From Rhodeus uyekii (lineage: Eukaryota; Chordata; Actinopteri; Cypriniformes; Acheilognathidae), in assembly GCA_037043235.1 (NCBI GenBank), contig JAWRVZ010000276.1, positions 575,719 through 639,718 on the forward strand: a stretch of DNA of 64,000 nucleotides, given 5' to 3'. This document shows, one piece after another, positions 1 through 11,600 of this stretch. Each line of letters begins with the position of its first letter. Position 1 is the first letter of the stretch. The notes under the pieces were generated by a model. It was not told the origin of the DNA and ran no database searches. It was given only the letters and a program-made list of their open reading frames with translations. The position numbers and the translations under genes were made by a program.

Positions 1-382
1 CCAGGCCGTATCCAGATCAAATGAAGGACCTGCACCTGGACACGAGCACAGCACTGCCCTGAAGTGTCTGTGGAGACCGTGACTCTACTAAACCCAGCCC
101 TGTGAAGATCATGAACCCATCTCCAACCGGACCAAATTGGACTTAATATTGGACTTGAATTGTTGTCAATATAATAATCAAACTATCAATCAATCAAATC
201 AATCAATAATCAAAACTTAGCACTTAATATTCATCAATTGTATTAATTCACCTGCTCTTTTAAGGCTGCCGTTCAGCCAAACAAACTTTGTTTATAATGT
301 TTTCCTTTGATCACTGTAAAGCTGCTTTGAAACAATCTGTATTGTAAAAAGCGCTATATAAATAAAGGTGACTTGACTTGAC
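1..382 (+). mobile_element. LINE 3' end (L2/CR1-like), truncated by window start
   Basis: This is non-coding 3' UTR of a non-LTR retrotransposon. It matches 24256-24985 almost base for base, where the same tail follows a degenerate LINE with RT. It ends in a short TGACT-type tandem tail, the usual 3' terminus of this family. The 5' part lies outside the window or was lost by 5' truncation. Confidence 0.75.
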
Positions 383-383
383 C

Positions 384-954
384 TCCCTGGACACCTCCCT
401 CTGCCTGGCCCCTGGGCCCGCCTGCACCGCCCTGGTTCCCCATGGCCTTGGTACCACCCTGACTGTGACTCTGGTTATACGGTCTCCAGGGTGCCCACCC
501 CCCCGCCCATGTCTTGTCTGTTGTCTGGTCTGTCTTGTCCTCCTCCTGTTCCCCCTCCCTCCCCTCCGCAAGGTGTTCCTCATTCAGCGTGAGTTCACGC
601 CTTGCGGGTGGGGGTGTACTGTCATGGTATTGTCGCGTCTGTTCACATCCGGGTCCCGTCTGTGTATCTGTCATGTCCTTCCTGCACCTGTCCATCTAAT
701 CCCTAATCGTTAGTCTCGTCAGCTGTTTAATATCCCCTGTCTGACTATAAATGCCCTCCTGTGTTCCCATGTCGTTGTCTCTTGTTGACGTCATGTTGCA
801 TGTTGTTTCGTGTGTGGATGTATTCCGTGTCTCCAAGGTTTTGCACTATTGAGTGCAGGTATCTGTTCTCGTTTTTTCAAAAAAGTGTGTTTGTTTGGAT
901 CCCGTTCTCCTCGTCTTCCTCTCCGCAGCAGACACGCTCTACGCTAAGCTGACA
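384..954 (+). mobile_element. LTR retrotransposon fragment: internal 3' end plus LTR
   Basis: A purine-rich tract (about 602-616) resembling a polypurine tract lies just upstream of a TGTCA...TGACA unit at 620-954. That unit contains a TATA-like motif (TATAAA near 746) and is LTR-like in size (335 bp). The stretch 384-619 is C-rich, has no recognisable pol motif, and probably is the last piece of the internal region. The rest of the element and its target duplication are missing. A Gypsy-type element is the likely class, but this is inference from the PPT-LTR junction only. Confidence 0.5.
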
Positions 955-992
955 GTCATATTTTGCATGATCATATTCTTCATGCCCTAATC

Positions 993-1406
993 CAGTGGTT
1001 CTCAAATAGTGGGGTGCGCCCCCCTGGGGGGGCGCGGAGCGATGCCAGGGGGGGCGCGCGTGACCGTGGGGAACATGCTTTTTTTTGTTGCCAGGAGTAG
1101 GTTTTCTTGCACTGAACAAGAGCAGCAGATATGAAGTTTAGATAACAAACTCTTCACCCGTTGACGTGTAAGATCACACCGGTGTCCATGTGTTATGTGA
1201 TCAATCGCTGAATTCACACGTGTTTTCACGCGATATCTGGCACTGATCCAAAAAAAGACGCGCTCAGAGACCATGAGCATTATAAAGGTTTTTAAGCGAC
1301 AAACACATTCACTTCCACATATCTGAGAATCTGAATAGCAGGTAGTTGCGCGAAATGTTTACTTCTTCCTAGGGGGGGCGCGACAGAAAATAATTGAGAA
1401 GCACTG
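993..1406. mobile_element. hAT-type MITE
   Basis: Terminal inverted repeats read CAGTGGTTCTCAA on the left and TTGAGAAGCACTG on the right, the typical hAT/Charlie-like end. The 7-bp CCTAATC is found on both sides (986-992 and 1407-1413), compatible with a slightly eroded 8-bp target duplication. The interior is GC-rich with no ORF of note, so the copy is non-autonomous. Confidence 0.75.
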
Positions 1407-1442
1407 CCTAATCCAATGACCAATACCTAAAGTATAAATACC

Positions 1443-2460
1443 TAGTATTTATATGCTGCCTCTTGGGCAGATTATTCAGAGATTTGGACTGAACTATCAT
1501 TTTTATGCCATTGACACCCAGATCTATATTAGTACTCAGCCCGATCTCACATCTTCCTCTTCAAGTCTCTCTGTTTGTCTGCTGGAAATCAAGGCATGGA
1601 TAAAGCACAACTTTCTCAAACTGAACTCATTCAAAACTGAAATTTTATTAACAGGCACTACATCGAATGTGAAAAAGTGCAATGATTTTGAACTCTCAGT
1701 TGCCAATACCCGATTGTCCCAGTCTGTCATGGTGCGCAATTTGGGAGTGATATTTGATACTCAGCTGACTTTTAATTCTCATTTTAAAAATATAACAAAG
1801 GTTGCTTTTTTCTATCTTCGTAACATTGCCTTCATCCATGCCTTCATGCCTTCAGGCTTGATTATTGCAATTCTCTCTTTGCAGGTTTACCAACAAACTG
1901 TATTAAGAGATTGCAATACATACAAAACTCTGCTGCACGTGTTTTAACATGCACTTCATCACGCCATCATATCACCCCTGTGCTTCAGCAACTCCATTGG
2001 CTACCAGTTCAGTCACGTATTGATTTTAAAATTCTGATTCTGACTTACAAGGCAGTGCATGGGTTTGCTCCTGCTTACATCTGTGGCTTGGTTACTCCAT
2101 CAGTTCCTTCTCGTTCCCTCCGCTCCGCTGGCTCTCTCACTTCGTATCAGTATAAGCTGTAAATTAAAATCTATGGGAGGAAGGGCCTTTTCCTACAACG
2201 CACCAAGTTGTGGAATTCACTACCTGCTCCTGTTAGAAATGCAAATTCTCTGGATTGTTTTAAGCAGTGTCTCAAGTTTTTAATGTATGACCTGTGTATT
2301 TACATTTTACTTGCATTTACATGTGTATTTTTACTTTATTTGTTGTTTTATTTTTTTCTTGTTGTTTTGCAATTTTATATTGTAATCTGCGCTTTGGGTT
2401 TAAGAAAGGCGCACTACAAATAAAATGTATTATTATTATTATTATTATTATTAACAATGA
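1443..2460 (+). pseudogene. Decayed LINE, C-terminal RT region and 3' UTR
   Basis: The 1453-1947 reading frame shows the end of a CR1/L2-type reverse transcriptase. The YADD catalytic box has become Y-A-I-D, and downstream is the leucine-rich post-RT region with a VRNLGVIFDTQL-type motif. A second frame at 1911-2162 continues it (NSAARVLT, LHWLPVQSRIDFKI), so at least one frameshift separates them. The element ends with a (TTA)n tail at about 2428-2452. It is a 5'-truncated, inactive copy. Confidence 0.8.
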
Positions 2461-2791
2461 CCTAACTAACTATTCGTAAGCAGTAATTAGGAGTTTATCG
2501 AGGTAAAATTTATAGTTAATAGGTAACTGTTGAGAATTGTACCCTAATCTAAAGTGTACCCCAAAATTTTTTGTTTTATTAAGTAATATATTCTTATTTA
2601 TTAATTTATTATTTTTTCAATTCTGCTAGACTATTGAGACCTCAGTGTTATAATCTGTTGTAGTGTGTTAAAATAACCTTGTTTTGGTGGTTGTCTTCAA
2701 TGTTTTAGTTGAACTTCACTGCACACCCTGTGCGTAGTCTTAGTAGTAAATTGTAAACTGTGGTAAGTAGCCGGTGCTTCATTGATTGTTA
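2461..2791. other. AT-rich intergenic stretch, nothing recognised
   Basis: About 330 bp between the LINE tail and the next LTR-like repeat. I see no ORF, RNA gene or repeat signature here. Confidence 0.5.
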
Positions 2792-3157
2792 TGTCGGCTT
2801 GCGCTAAGCGCTGGTGTGCGTGGTGTAATGTGGAGAGACACGGAGGCAGAACCGGAGATGCTGCTCAACGGATTTATTAACGAACACAAACACTTCAAAA
2901 AGGGAACAGAAAGGGCACGCGGGGGGTGCATAACTCGGAGTACTAGGATCACACGGAGAAACATTCACACTATACAACATCCAACTTCATACAATACAAC
3001 ATAAAATAAACTACCAGGACCTGGGGAGAGAACGGGGAATAAATACACAAGGGAGAATGACATACACCTGGGAACTCAAACAAGGGGGATTGGTAAACAC
3101 GACAATCAATGGAAACACAGAAGGGACACACAGGAGGAACAAAACGAGACTGTGAAA
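2792..3157 (-). repeat. LTR-like repeat, minus orientation
   Basis: Read on the minus strand this stretch resembles the other solo LTRs of the window: C/T-rich with a TATTTATTCC TATA-like motif and an AATAAA-type signal. On the plus strand it starts TGTCGG. No clean target duplication is visible, so the ends are approximate and the call rests on resemblance. Confidence 0.4.
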
Positions 3158-3551
3158 GATTACTTACAAATTGTAAAATGACTGTAAATTACTTATTCCA
3201 AATTACATGACAAAAATTGTAGTTACACATTTTAGGTAATATAATCAAATCACTTTTTGATTAATTTTGACCTAACTTGTTTATCACATTGAACTGAATA
3301 AGATAATCTTGTACCAATCCCGTCCACATTTAAAAACATATATGTATGTATATATTATTATTATTATTATTATTATTATCGCTCATTGGGTCCTTCCTTC
3401 CTCATTTTATTGCAGCTGTTAAAATTGTCCTCTTGTAACCTGTAGAGAGAGCCAGTTTTGAGATAGTTAACAGAGAACCAGACAGTGCTTTAAGTTCTTA
3501 TAGAGAGCTGTCTTTATATATAAATATGTTATGGTCTTCTTTCACTTTTAG
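3158..3551. other. Upstream region of the NLR gene
   Basis: AT-rich sequence with a (TTA)n tract at about 3355-3379. From about 3440 it resembles the 5' leader of the NLR gene, which follows. No promoter motif could be fixed. Confidence 0.35.
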
Positions 3552-3638
3552 ACTCTTCCTTGTCATGTGACACATAAAGTTGAAACCAGTAAAGCAGGAT
3601 CCATTCTGCGATTAGGAAGCAAACATTAAGAGAGAACT
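3552..3638 (+). other. Probable non-coding 5' leader exon of the NLR gene, copy A
   Basis: An 87-nt segment has a good acceptor before it (pyrimidine-rich, ending TTTTAG) and a strong donor after it (GTGAGTATT). It has no useful start codon. A near-identical 87-nt segment with the same splice sites lies 513 bp downstream. It probably is a 5' UTR exon; which copy is used cannot be told from sequence. Confidence 0.5.
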
Positions 3639-4064
3639 GTGAGTATTACAAGCTTTACTTTACTGAACCAATGAATGTTGTGATTCCACTTCTATTTTCA
3701 TTTAACAGATTTAATATTTGAGCTATGTGATGATTAGTTTAGCACACGATTCTATGACTTGTATAAAAATTAGTTGCAAAAATGTTGGGCTGATTGACAA
3801 ACCAGGGTATTGAAAGCAAGTATTTGTGACACGATACAGTCATTATGAACACTGAAAAACGCTTGTTTAAGCATCTAAATGAATGTATTCTGATTGATGA
3901 AGTCAAAAATATTACTTAACCCGACTGAATCAGCTGAATCATCAAAGAACTGCTGTTTATTAAAGGAAACTGTAAACAATTGATAGAAGGAAATTAAAAA
4001 TTATATCATTATTCAAGAAACATTTCCTTGTTTTAAATACGTTATGGTCTTCTTTCACTTTTAG

Positions 4065-4151
4065 ACTCTTCCTTGTCATCTGAGACATAAAGGTGAAACC
4101 AGTAAAGCAGGATCCATTCTGCGACGAGGAAGCAAACATTAAGAGAGAACA
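4065..4151 (+). other. Probable non-coding 5' leader exon of the NLR gene, copy B
   Basis: This duplicates 3552-3638 with a few substitutions and keeps both splice sites (TTTTAG acceptor, GTGAGTATT donor). The flanking intron sequence is duplicated too, so a block of roughly 300-500 bp was copied in tandem. Confidence 0.5.
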
Positions 4152-4611
4152 GTGAGTATTACAAGCTTTACTTTACTGAACCAATGAATGTTATGATTCC
4201 ACTTCTATTTTCATTGAACAGATTTCATATTTAAGCTATGTAATGATTAGTTTCACACAATTCTGTGACTTGATGAATTCAAAAATATTACTTATATAAA
4301 TATAACCCGACTGAATCAGCAGAATCATCAAGAGCACTGCCCTTTTTTGCACAAGAACATATGAGGATTATATGCAGAATTTAAAATGGTAATAATTGTA
4401 CTTGAACTGGAAGGTTTGATTCCTACAAACCATTTTTTAGGAATCCACACTAATTTAAAGCAAAGTACAGCCATAAACAGATGTTTTGAAAGTGTTTTAA
4501 ACCATATCAGCATATAAAAACACTGCGTATGTGAATTCCATTACTTTCATTTTACACAGTGCTTGTCTGAGTTTTTGCTGCTGGCTGTAAATTATTTGAT
4601 TCTGTGTGCAG

Positions 4612-4785
4612 ATCATAACTGTGAACTGACTGTGGAAAAGACACAGTTCTGTGAGAGAAACACATTTCTGAGGTCTGATGATATATAATTGTTTCTGAGG
4701 ATCAGCACAATAACCTTAACCATACCATAACCTTCAGAATGAATCTCTGTGAAGAACGTGACACAAAGATAAAGACGGTCAAGAG
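4612..4785 (+). CDS. NLR exon with 5' UTR and start codon
   Basis: The acceptor is CTGTGTGCAG before 4612 and the donor is GTGAG at 4786. The ATG at 4739 opens a frame beginning MNLCEERD and running to the donor with two bases of a split codon, which the next exon completes in frame. An alternative upstream start is not visible. Confidence 0.75.
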
Positions 4786-5118
4786 GTGAGAGAATTCACA
4801 TATTTTCACTCAAACTTAAACATAATTTTTGAAATATTGTTTAATGCTGTTTTGTTTCAGTCTGAGTGAAAATGAATCTCCTGAACCCAGCTGTGTGTCA
4901 ATGAAGAGTGACCGTTCAATGATTCATCCAATTGATTTCAGTTTGGGAGACTCTTCTGCTGATCTGAGGTGTTATTTAGTTTACAGTATGAGAAATGTGT
5001 GATTTACTGAGATATAATGGAGTTTAAATATTAAATGTTTTGTCTGACTACAGTCAAGAAGATGTATCAAAATCGAATATTGTAAAGAAGAACTTGGACT
5101 CAATTTTTAAGGTTGGTT

Positions 5119-5197
<79 letters not shown>

Positions 5198-5567
5198 AGG
5201 TTTATATTGTATTGTGAGGACCAAATATCCCCACAGTGATAATACAAAACTGAGATCACCTACATTGTGGGGACCAGTCAACGTTCACAACGAAAATAAA
5301 GGATTAGTAAATCATACTAAATTTTATTTATTTTTATATAGAAATGCAGACTAATTACAGCTGTAATCACATACAGGTATTTTTACAATGCAAAAACATT
5401 TATTTATACAATAAGTGTATTGTACAAAACAAATAATTTAAATGTTGGGTACATAGTAGTTGAAGACATAATATATTGTGCAGTGGCTTTGAGGAATTCA
5501 GTGAATATCAAATAATGTTTTCGTTGATAAATATATATATATATTTAAAAGAAAATCAGAATATATG

Positions 5568-5649
<82 letters not shown>

Positions 5650-8600
5650 AAAGAAAATCAGTCTCTGTGACTGACTGTTCATTACGATTACAGGAGATTG
5701 AGTGCAAAATGATCTCTGTAATGAAGAATGAGTTGAAAAGTTTTAAGAGACTGTTGAGTTCAGATTACCCAGAATGCTCTGAAAGAGACCATGATGATGA
5801 TGAGGGTCATATCAGAGTCAGAGAGGGGCTTCTGAAGCTCACACTGCACATCCTGAGGAAGATGAACCAGACAGACCTCGCTAACACACTGCAGAACAGT
5901 AAGAGCTATGGATCATCCGATTATTACATTGCTTTTTATAATTATTATAGATTACGAAATTATTTTTGTTTTGAAATTAATTATTCATAAATAATAATAA
6001 AAATCCTGTGTCTTTGCTTGTCAGAACTGATGCCTGTGAATCAACAAAAACTCAAATCCAGACTACATGATAAATTTCAGAGAATGAATGAAGGAATATC
6101 TCATCATGGTAACTCAGTACATCTGAATGAGATCTACACAGAGCTCTACATCACAGAGGGAGGGAGTGGAGAGGTCAATAATGAGCATGAGGTGAGACAG
6201 ATTGAGACAGTGTCCAGGAGAACAGAGACACAGGAAACACCAATCAACTGCAATGACATATTTAAACCCTCACATGGAAAAGACAAAAACATCAGAACTG
6301 TGCTGACTAAAGGAGTCGCTGGAATTGGAAAAACAGTCTCTGTGCAGAAGTTCATTCTGGACTGGACTGAAGGAAAAACAAATCAGGACGTTCATTTCAT
6401 ATTTCCACTTCCGTTCAGAGAGCTGAATTTGATAAAGCAAAAGCTCAGTCTTGTACAACTTCTGAATCACTTTCACACAGAAACCAAAGTACTTAAATCA
6501 GAGGATTATGACGACTATAAAATCATGTTCGTATTTGATGGTCTGGATGAATGTCGACTACATCTAAACTTCCAAAACAATCCAATCTTGACTGATGTAA
6601 CAGAATCAGCCTCAGTGGATGTGCTGCTCACCAACCTCATCAAGGGGAATCTACTTCCTTCAGCTCTCCTCTGGATCACCTCTCGACCAGCAGCAGCCAA
6701 TCAGATTCCTCCTGAGTACATTGACCAGATCACAGAGGTACGAGGATTCAACAACCCTCAGAAGGATGAATATTTCAGGAAGAGAATAAATGATCAGATC
6801 CTGGCTGATAGAATCGTCACACACATCCGATCATCAAGAAGCCTGTACATAATGTGTCACATACCAGTCTTCTGTTGGATTGCAGCCACTGTTCTAGAAC
6901 GAATGATGGGTGAAGTAAAGAGAGTAGAGATCCCCAAAACTCTCACACAAATGTTCACACACTTCCTGATCTTTCAGACCAAACACAAGAGTCAAAAGTA
7001 CGATGGGGATCGTGAAATATATTTTAATCAGGCTAGAAAGACTATTCTGTCTCTAGGAAAACTGGCTTATGAACAACTGGAGAAAGGGAACCTGATCTTC
7101 TATGAGGAGGACCTGAAAGAGTGCGGCATTGATGTCAGAGAAGTGGCAGTGTTCTCAGGAGTTTGTACCCAGATCTTCAGAGAGGAGTTTGAACTGCAGC
7201 TGGGGAAGGTGTACAGCTTTGTGCATCTGAGTATTCAGGAGTTTCTTGCTGCTTTATTCAAGCTGCTGACCTTTTCTGAACAGAAAACAGTGCTGTGGAA
7301 TTTGTTCAGTTCAAATACAAATGTATTACATACAGATGTACTAAAGGCAGAAGTGGACAAGGCCTTACAGAGTGAGAATGGACACTGGGATCTTTTCCTT
7401 CGATTCCTTCTCGGTCTCTCACTAAAGTCTAATCAGACTCTCTTACGAGGCCTTTTGAAAAAGACAGTGCGCATCTCTCACAGCAATCAGGGAACAGTTG
7501 CATACATTAAAAAGAAGATCAGGGAGAATGACTCTCCAGAGAAATCCATCAACCTGTTCCACTGTCTGAATGAACTGAATGATCATTCTCTAGTGAAGGA
7601 AGTCCAAACATACCTGAACAGAACTGGCAACAGGCGTCTCTCTGGAGTCAAACTGTCTCCTGCTCAGTGGTCGGCTCTGGTGTTTGTGCTGTTGAACTCA
7701 GAAGAACTGGATGAATTTAAGCTGAGTAAATATTACCCATCAGAAGAATGTTTTCTGAGGCTCCTGCCAGTGGTCAAAGAAGCTAGAAGAGCTGAGTGAG
7801 TGTTTTACAGTATCAGTTTCCTTTACTAAGGAAAAAATGTTTGATTTTACTATCTTTCCATTGGTTTTGAGATATTTATTAATCTAGTTATCTAAATTTG
7901 CTTAGCTTTCTTGTTTTAAGAACTTAATTTTTTTTTTTATCCTGTTTTAAGATTTTTTATCAAGCTGAATTTTCTCACCCCATTGGCAGATCATTTTAAT
8001 TTAAATATCATATTTCTTAATTTATTTATTTTTTATTTTTGCATGTAGTTTTTTTGTAGTTTACATAGAAGGACTGTGTTTCCAGAGTATGGCGAATGCT
8101 GCTTTATAACTGATGTATATTATTAGGGGCCAAACACCAAAGGTGGGAAGGCACATATTGTTTTTGTTCCGGTTCTTATTAGGGGCCAAGCAACGAAGGT
8201 GCGGAGGCACCTATTGTTTCTGTTCTGGTTCTTTTTCTTCTGCCATTGAATTCAATGGCAGAACATAGAACCGTTTGCGGGAAAATTATGAAAGTTGGAG
8301 CACTCATAAAGAGCAGTCCAATCATTGACCATAGCAAATTTGAAGTCTCTAACTCAATCTCTCTAGGGCCACCAACTGTCCAAATTTGCACTCACGTTTA
8401 TGCTAATAATTCTTGAACCATAAGGGATAGAAACAAAATTATTTTGTCCACTGACTCCTTGGCTCAAGCTGATTCGATTGCAACATATGACGTCATTTTT
8501 CGTCATGCAATCTTTTCTGCCATTTTGAATTTTATGAAAAACCTACTTTTTCTAACTCCTCCTAGGCCGTTTGTCCGATTTTCACGGAAATTGAACCACA

Positions 8601-11600
8601 TCATCTCCAGACCATGTTGACCGAAAATTATTAAAAGAAAGTTGATTCGTCAAACCGTTTACAAACAACTCACGAAAGAATTTGACAAAAGGCCAGCATA
8701 AATGAAAGTGAGGCTCTATCTCCGCATTGCATTAGCATATTCTGACCAATCTTGGTGTGAGTTGTGTCAATCATGATCTGAGGCTACCTCCTGAGTTTTG
8801 GCGCAGTGTCCCCTAGTGGTCAGGAGTTATGAAAAAATTACATTCTTGCCTATAACTCCTGAACGCTTTGGCCAAAAATCATAAAACTGGTCTCTTTAGA
8901 TTCAGTGCATCATGCCGAGTCATGCGATACCAAATTTTCTCATATCAGCTGTTTTGAGCATCGGCCGTTTTGAATTTTGTCATAAATTGCTATATTTAGT
9001 GAACAAATTGGCATAATGTCATGAAACTTGGTATGTGTCTTCGGCACCATGTCCTGAAACGACACAAAAAGCTTCGGGGCAAGGCCACCTTGTGGTCAAA
9101 AGTTATAACCAAATTTACAAATATGCTAATAACTTTTGATTACATTAACCTATTTTAAAACAAATTGTCTTAATATCTTCCTTGGGTCATGCCAAGAACA
9201 CAGATACCAAATTTGACATAGTCGGCCAAACTTCCTGTCCGCCATGTTGTTTTTCTTTAAAAACCTACTTTTTCGAACTCCTCTCAGACCGTTTGTCCGA
9301 TTTTCACCAAAATTGAATTGTATCATCAGACTATGCACAAAATGTTATGGATTTCCTGTCAATAGACAAAACCGTTTTTGTATACCGCAATTACAAATTT
9401 GAGGTAGTATTGACAAAATCACTTTAATGCTCTATGTCAGCAACGTTTTGTCCAAATAACACCAAACTTTGCGCATTTCATTGCCACATTACTCTGACCA
9501 CATTAAAACAATTTGGACACAGCGCCAACTATTGATCCAAAGTTATAAACTTTTCAGTCATATTACAGTGTCTGTATTAATGATTTTTCTGCCATTTAGC
9601 CTAAAGTCATATTAAAATGCATTAAATTGATTACTGCCATTGGTCTGATGCTGCCAGCCACGTCGACATGACATTTAATGCCTTCCTTGTGCTTGGCCCT
9701 TTCATGGCTGCTTGCAGCTATATTTATTATTATTACCATTCCTATTATTATTCCACAAAAGAGATACCCAAAATGTTGTTTTCTCTCCAGTACCCAGGTT
9801 TTGGGTACATTGTAATGTTTTAAATATATTATTATTAGAAAAAAGTAATTTTGTGTAGGGAAAATGTTTCCTGTTGGTAAAATTGGTTGGCCTGTGCTTG
9901 TTGAGATTTTGATAATTTGATGACAATTCAGAAGCTGAAGGATGAAATTTCTAAACTTAGTTAGTCAAAGGCTACAGGTGTAGGATCTGAATCAATGCAG
10001 TCGTTATCAAGAGTAAGCTTGCTGATTTACGTCTAAAAGATGATTTTGGTGAAAGTGTTAATATGTTATAATGGTTCTGAATTTATTTTTTACTGTACAT
10101 TTTCTGCAGCCTTTCCAACTGCAGTATTGGAGAAAAAGGCTGTGCTGCTCTGGCTTCAGCTCTGAGATCAAACCCCTCACACCTGAGAGAACTGAATGTG
10201 AGCTATAATAAACCAGGAGACTCAGGAGTGAAGCTGCTCTCTGCTCTACTGGAGGATTCACACTGTAAACTGGAGAAACTACTGTCAGTGTTGCTTTCAT
10301 TCCATTTTCAAATTTATTATTCTTAATTTTTTTTAAATAATAATTTGTTAATTTTACTAGTCAATAGTTTTGATTGATAAATCATTAAATTGAACTCACA
10401 CATCCATCACTTTTTAAAGGAAAACACACTTTTCAAATCTGAGATATTTTACTGAGCAGATGTACAGTAGTTGGATAGTATTACACTGTATGTTTCAGTA
10501 ACAAAACACATGACTATAAATGACGGATTTTACCTGTTTTTCTCCTGTCTGAAGGCTGAATAACTGCCGTATTGACGAGAAAGGCTGTGTTGATCTGCTA
10601 TCAGCTCTGAGGTCAAACCCCTCACACCTGAGAGAACTGAATCTGAACGATAATAAACCAAGAGACTCTGGAGTGAAGCTGCTCTCTGCTCTACTGGAGG
10701 ATCCACACTGTAAACTGGAGAAACTACTGTGAGTGTTGCTTTCATAGTAATACCTCGGTTTACGAGCGACTTGGTATTCGAGCAAATCGGTGTATGAGCA
10801 TGGAGGGTCAAATCGGTGTACGAGCATTGTATCGGTTTGCGAGAATTTTACTGAGAATCGTTGTGCACATTTTTACTGGAAATATCCTAATTACAGCCTC
10901 TCAAAAAGGTTCCAACCCCTTTATCACCCCTTAACTCGTTCATTCCCTCAGCGTCGCTTGGTTTGGCTCCATCATTCACCACAGTGCATACTTTTATAAG
11001 TGATTTACAGCGGTTTTACCTCTTGTTGTTAACATTAATTAATTGTGATCACTATTGTTCATGTATTGAAATATACACGTACAGTACCTCTAAGCAGTAA
11101 CTGTCACGGTTCATGAATTCATTGTCTCCTAGTTCTGCCTGTGTGTGTATGTGTGTGTGAAAGGGCCCATGGTCACTGAGCACTGACACACCTGATTCTC
11201 ATATCATCTGCCTTTTTCGCTGCTCCCGGGTGTTCGTTCGCGGTCTCCCATGTGTGATATACCTCTGGATTATCACTTTGTTTGTTTTCTGCACTATTAT
11301 AATAAATTCACTCATTTGCACTTGAATCCAGGTTTTGTGTTTTCCCCAGCTTTCCCCACTCCCCCCTCCTCCCTCCTCTAGTCTCATCCACGCACGCTGC
11401 TCAAAGCTGAAGTGCATTTCAGTAATTTGTCAAGTATTTGTTTAGTTTAATTGTCAGTTATTAATTTGTATTTATATGATTTATAATTTTTATTGTAATT
11501 AATAGGGTAAAACCAAAAAAATATTTAAAATGGGCATTTATGGTCGTGCGGAACAAATTAATTGATTTTTAGTGCATTCTTATGGGGAAATTTGTTTTGG

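Noticed and set aside
877..1280. Minus-strand frames of 80-92 codons
   Set aside because: They lie within a non-autonomous hAT MITE and have no transposase features.
5040..5707. Frames with poly-CV, poly-TH and poly-YI
   Set aside because: Products of the TG and TA microsatellites in the NLR intron; only the short exon 5054-5111 is coding.
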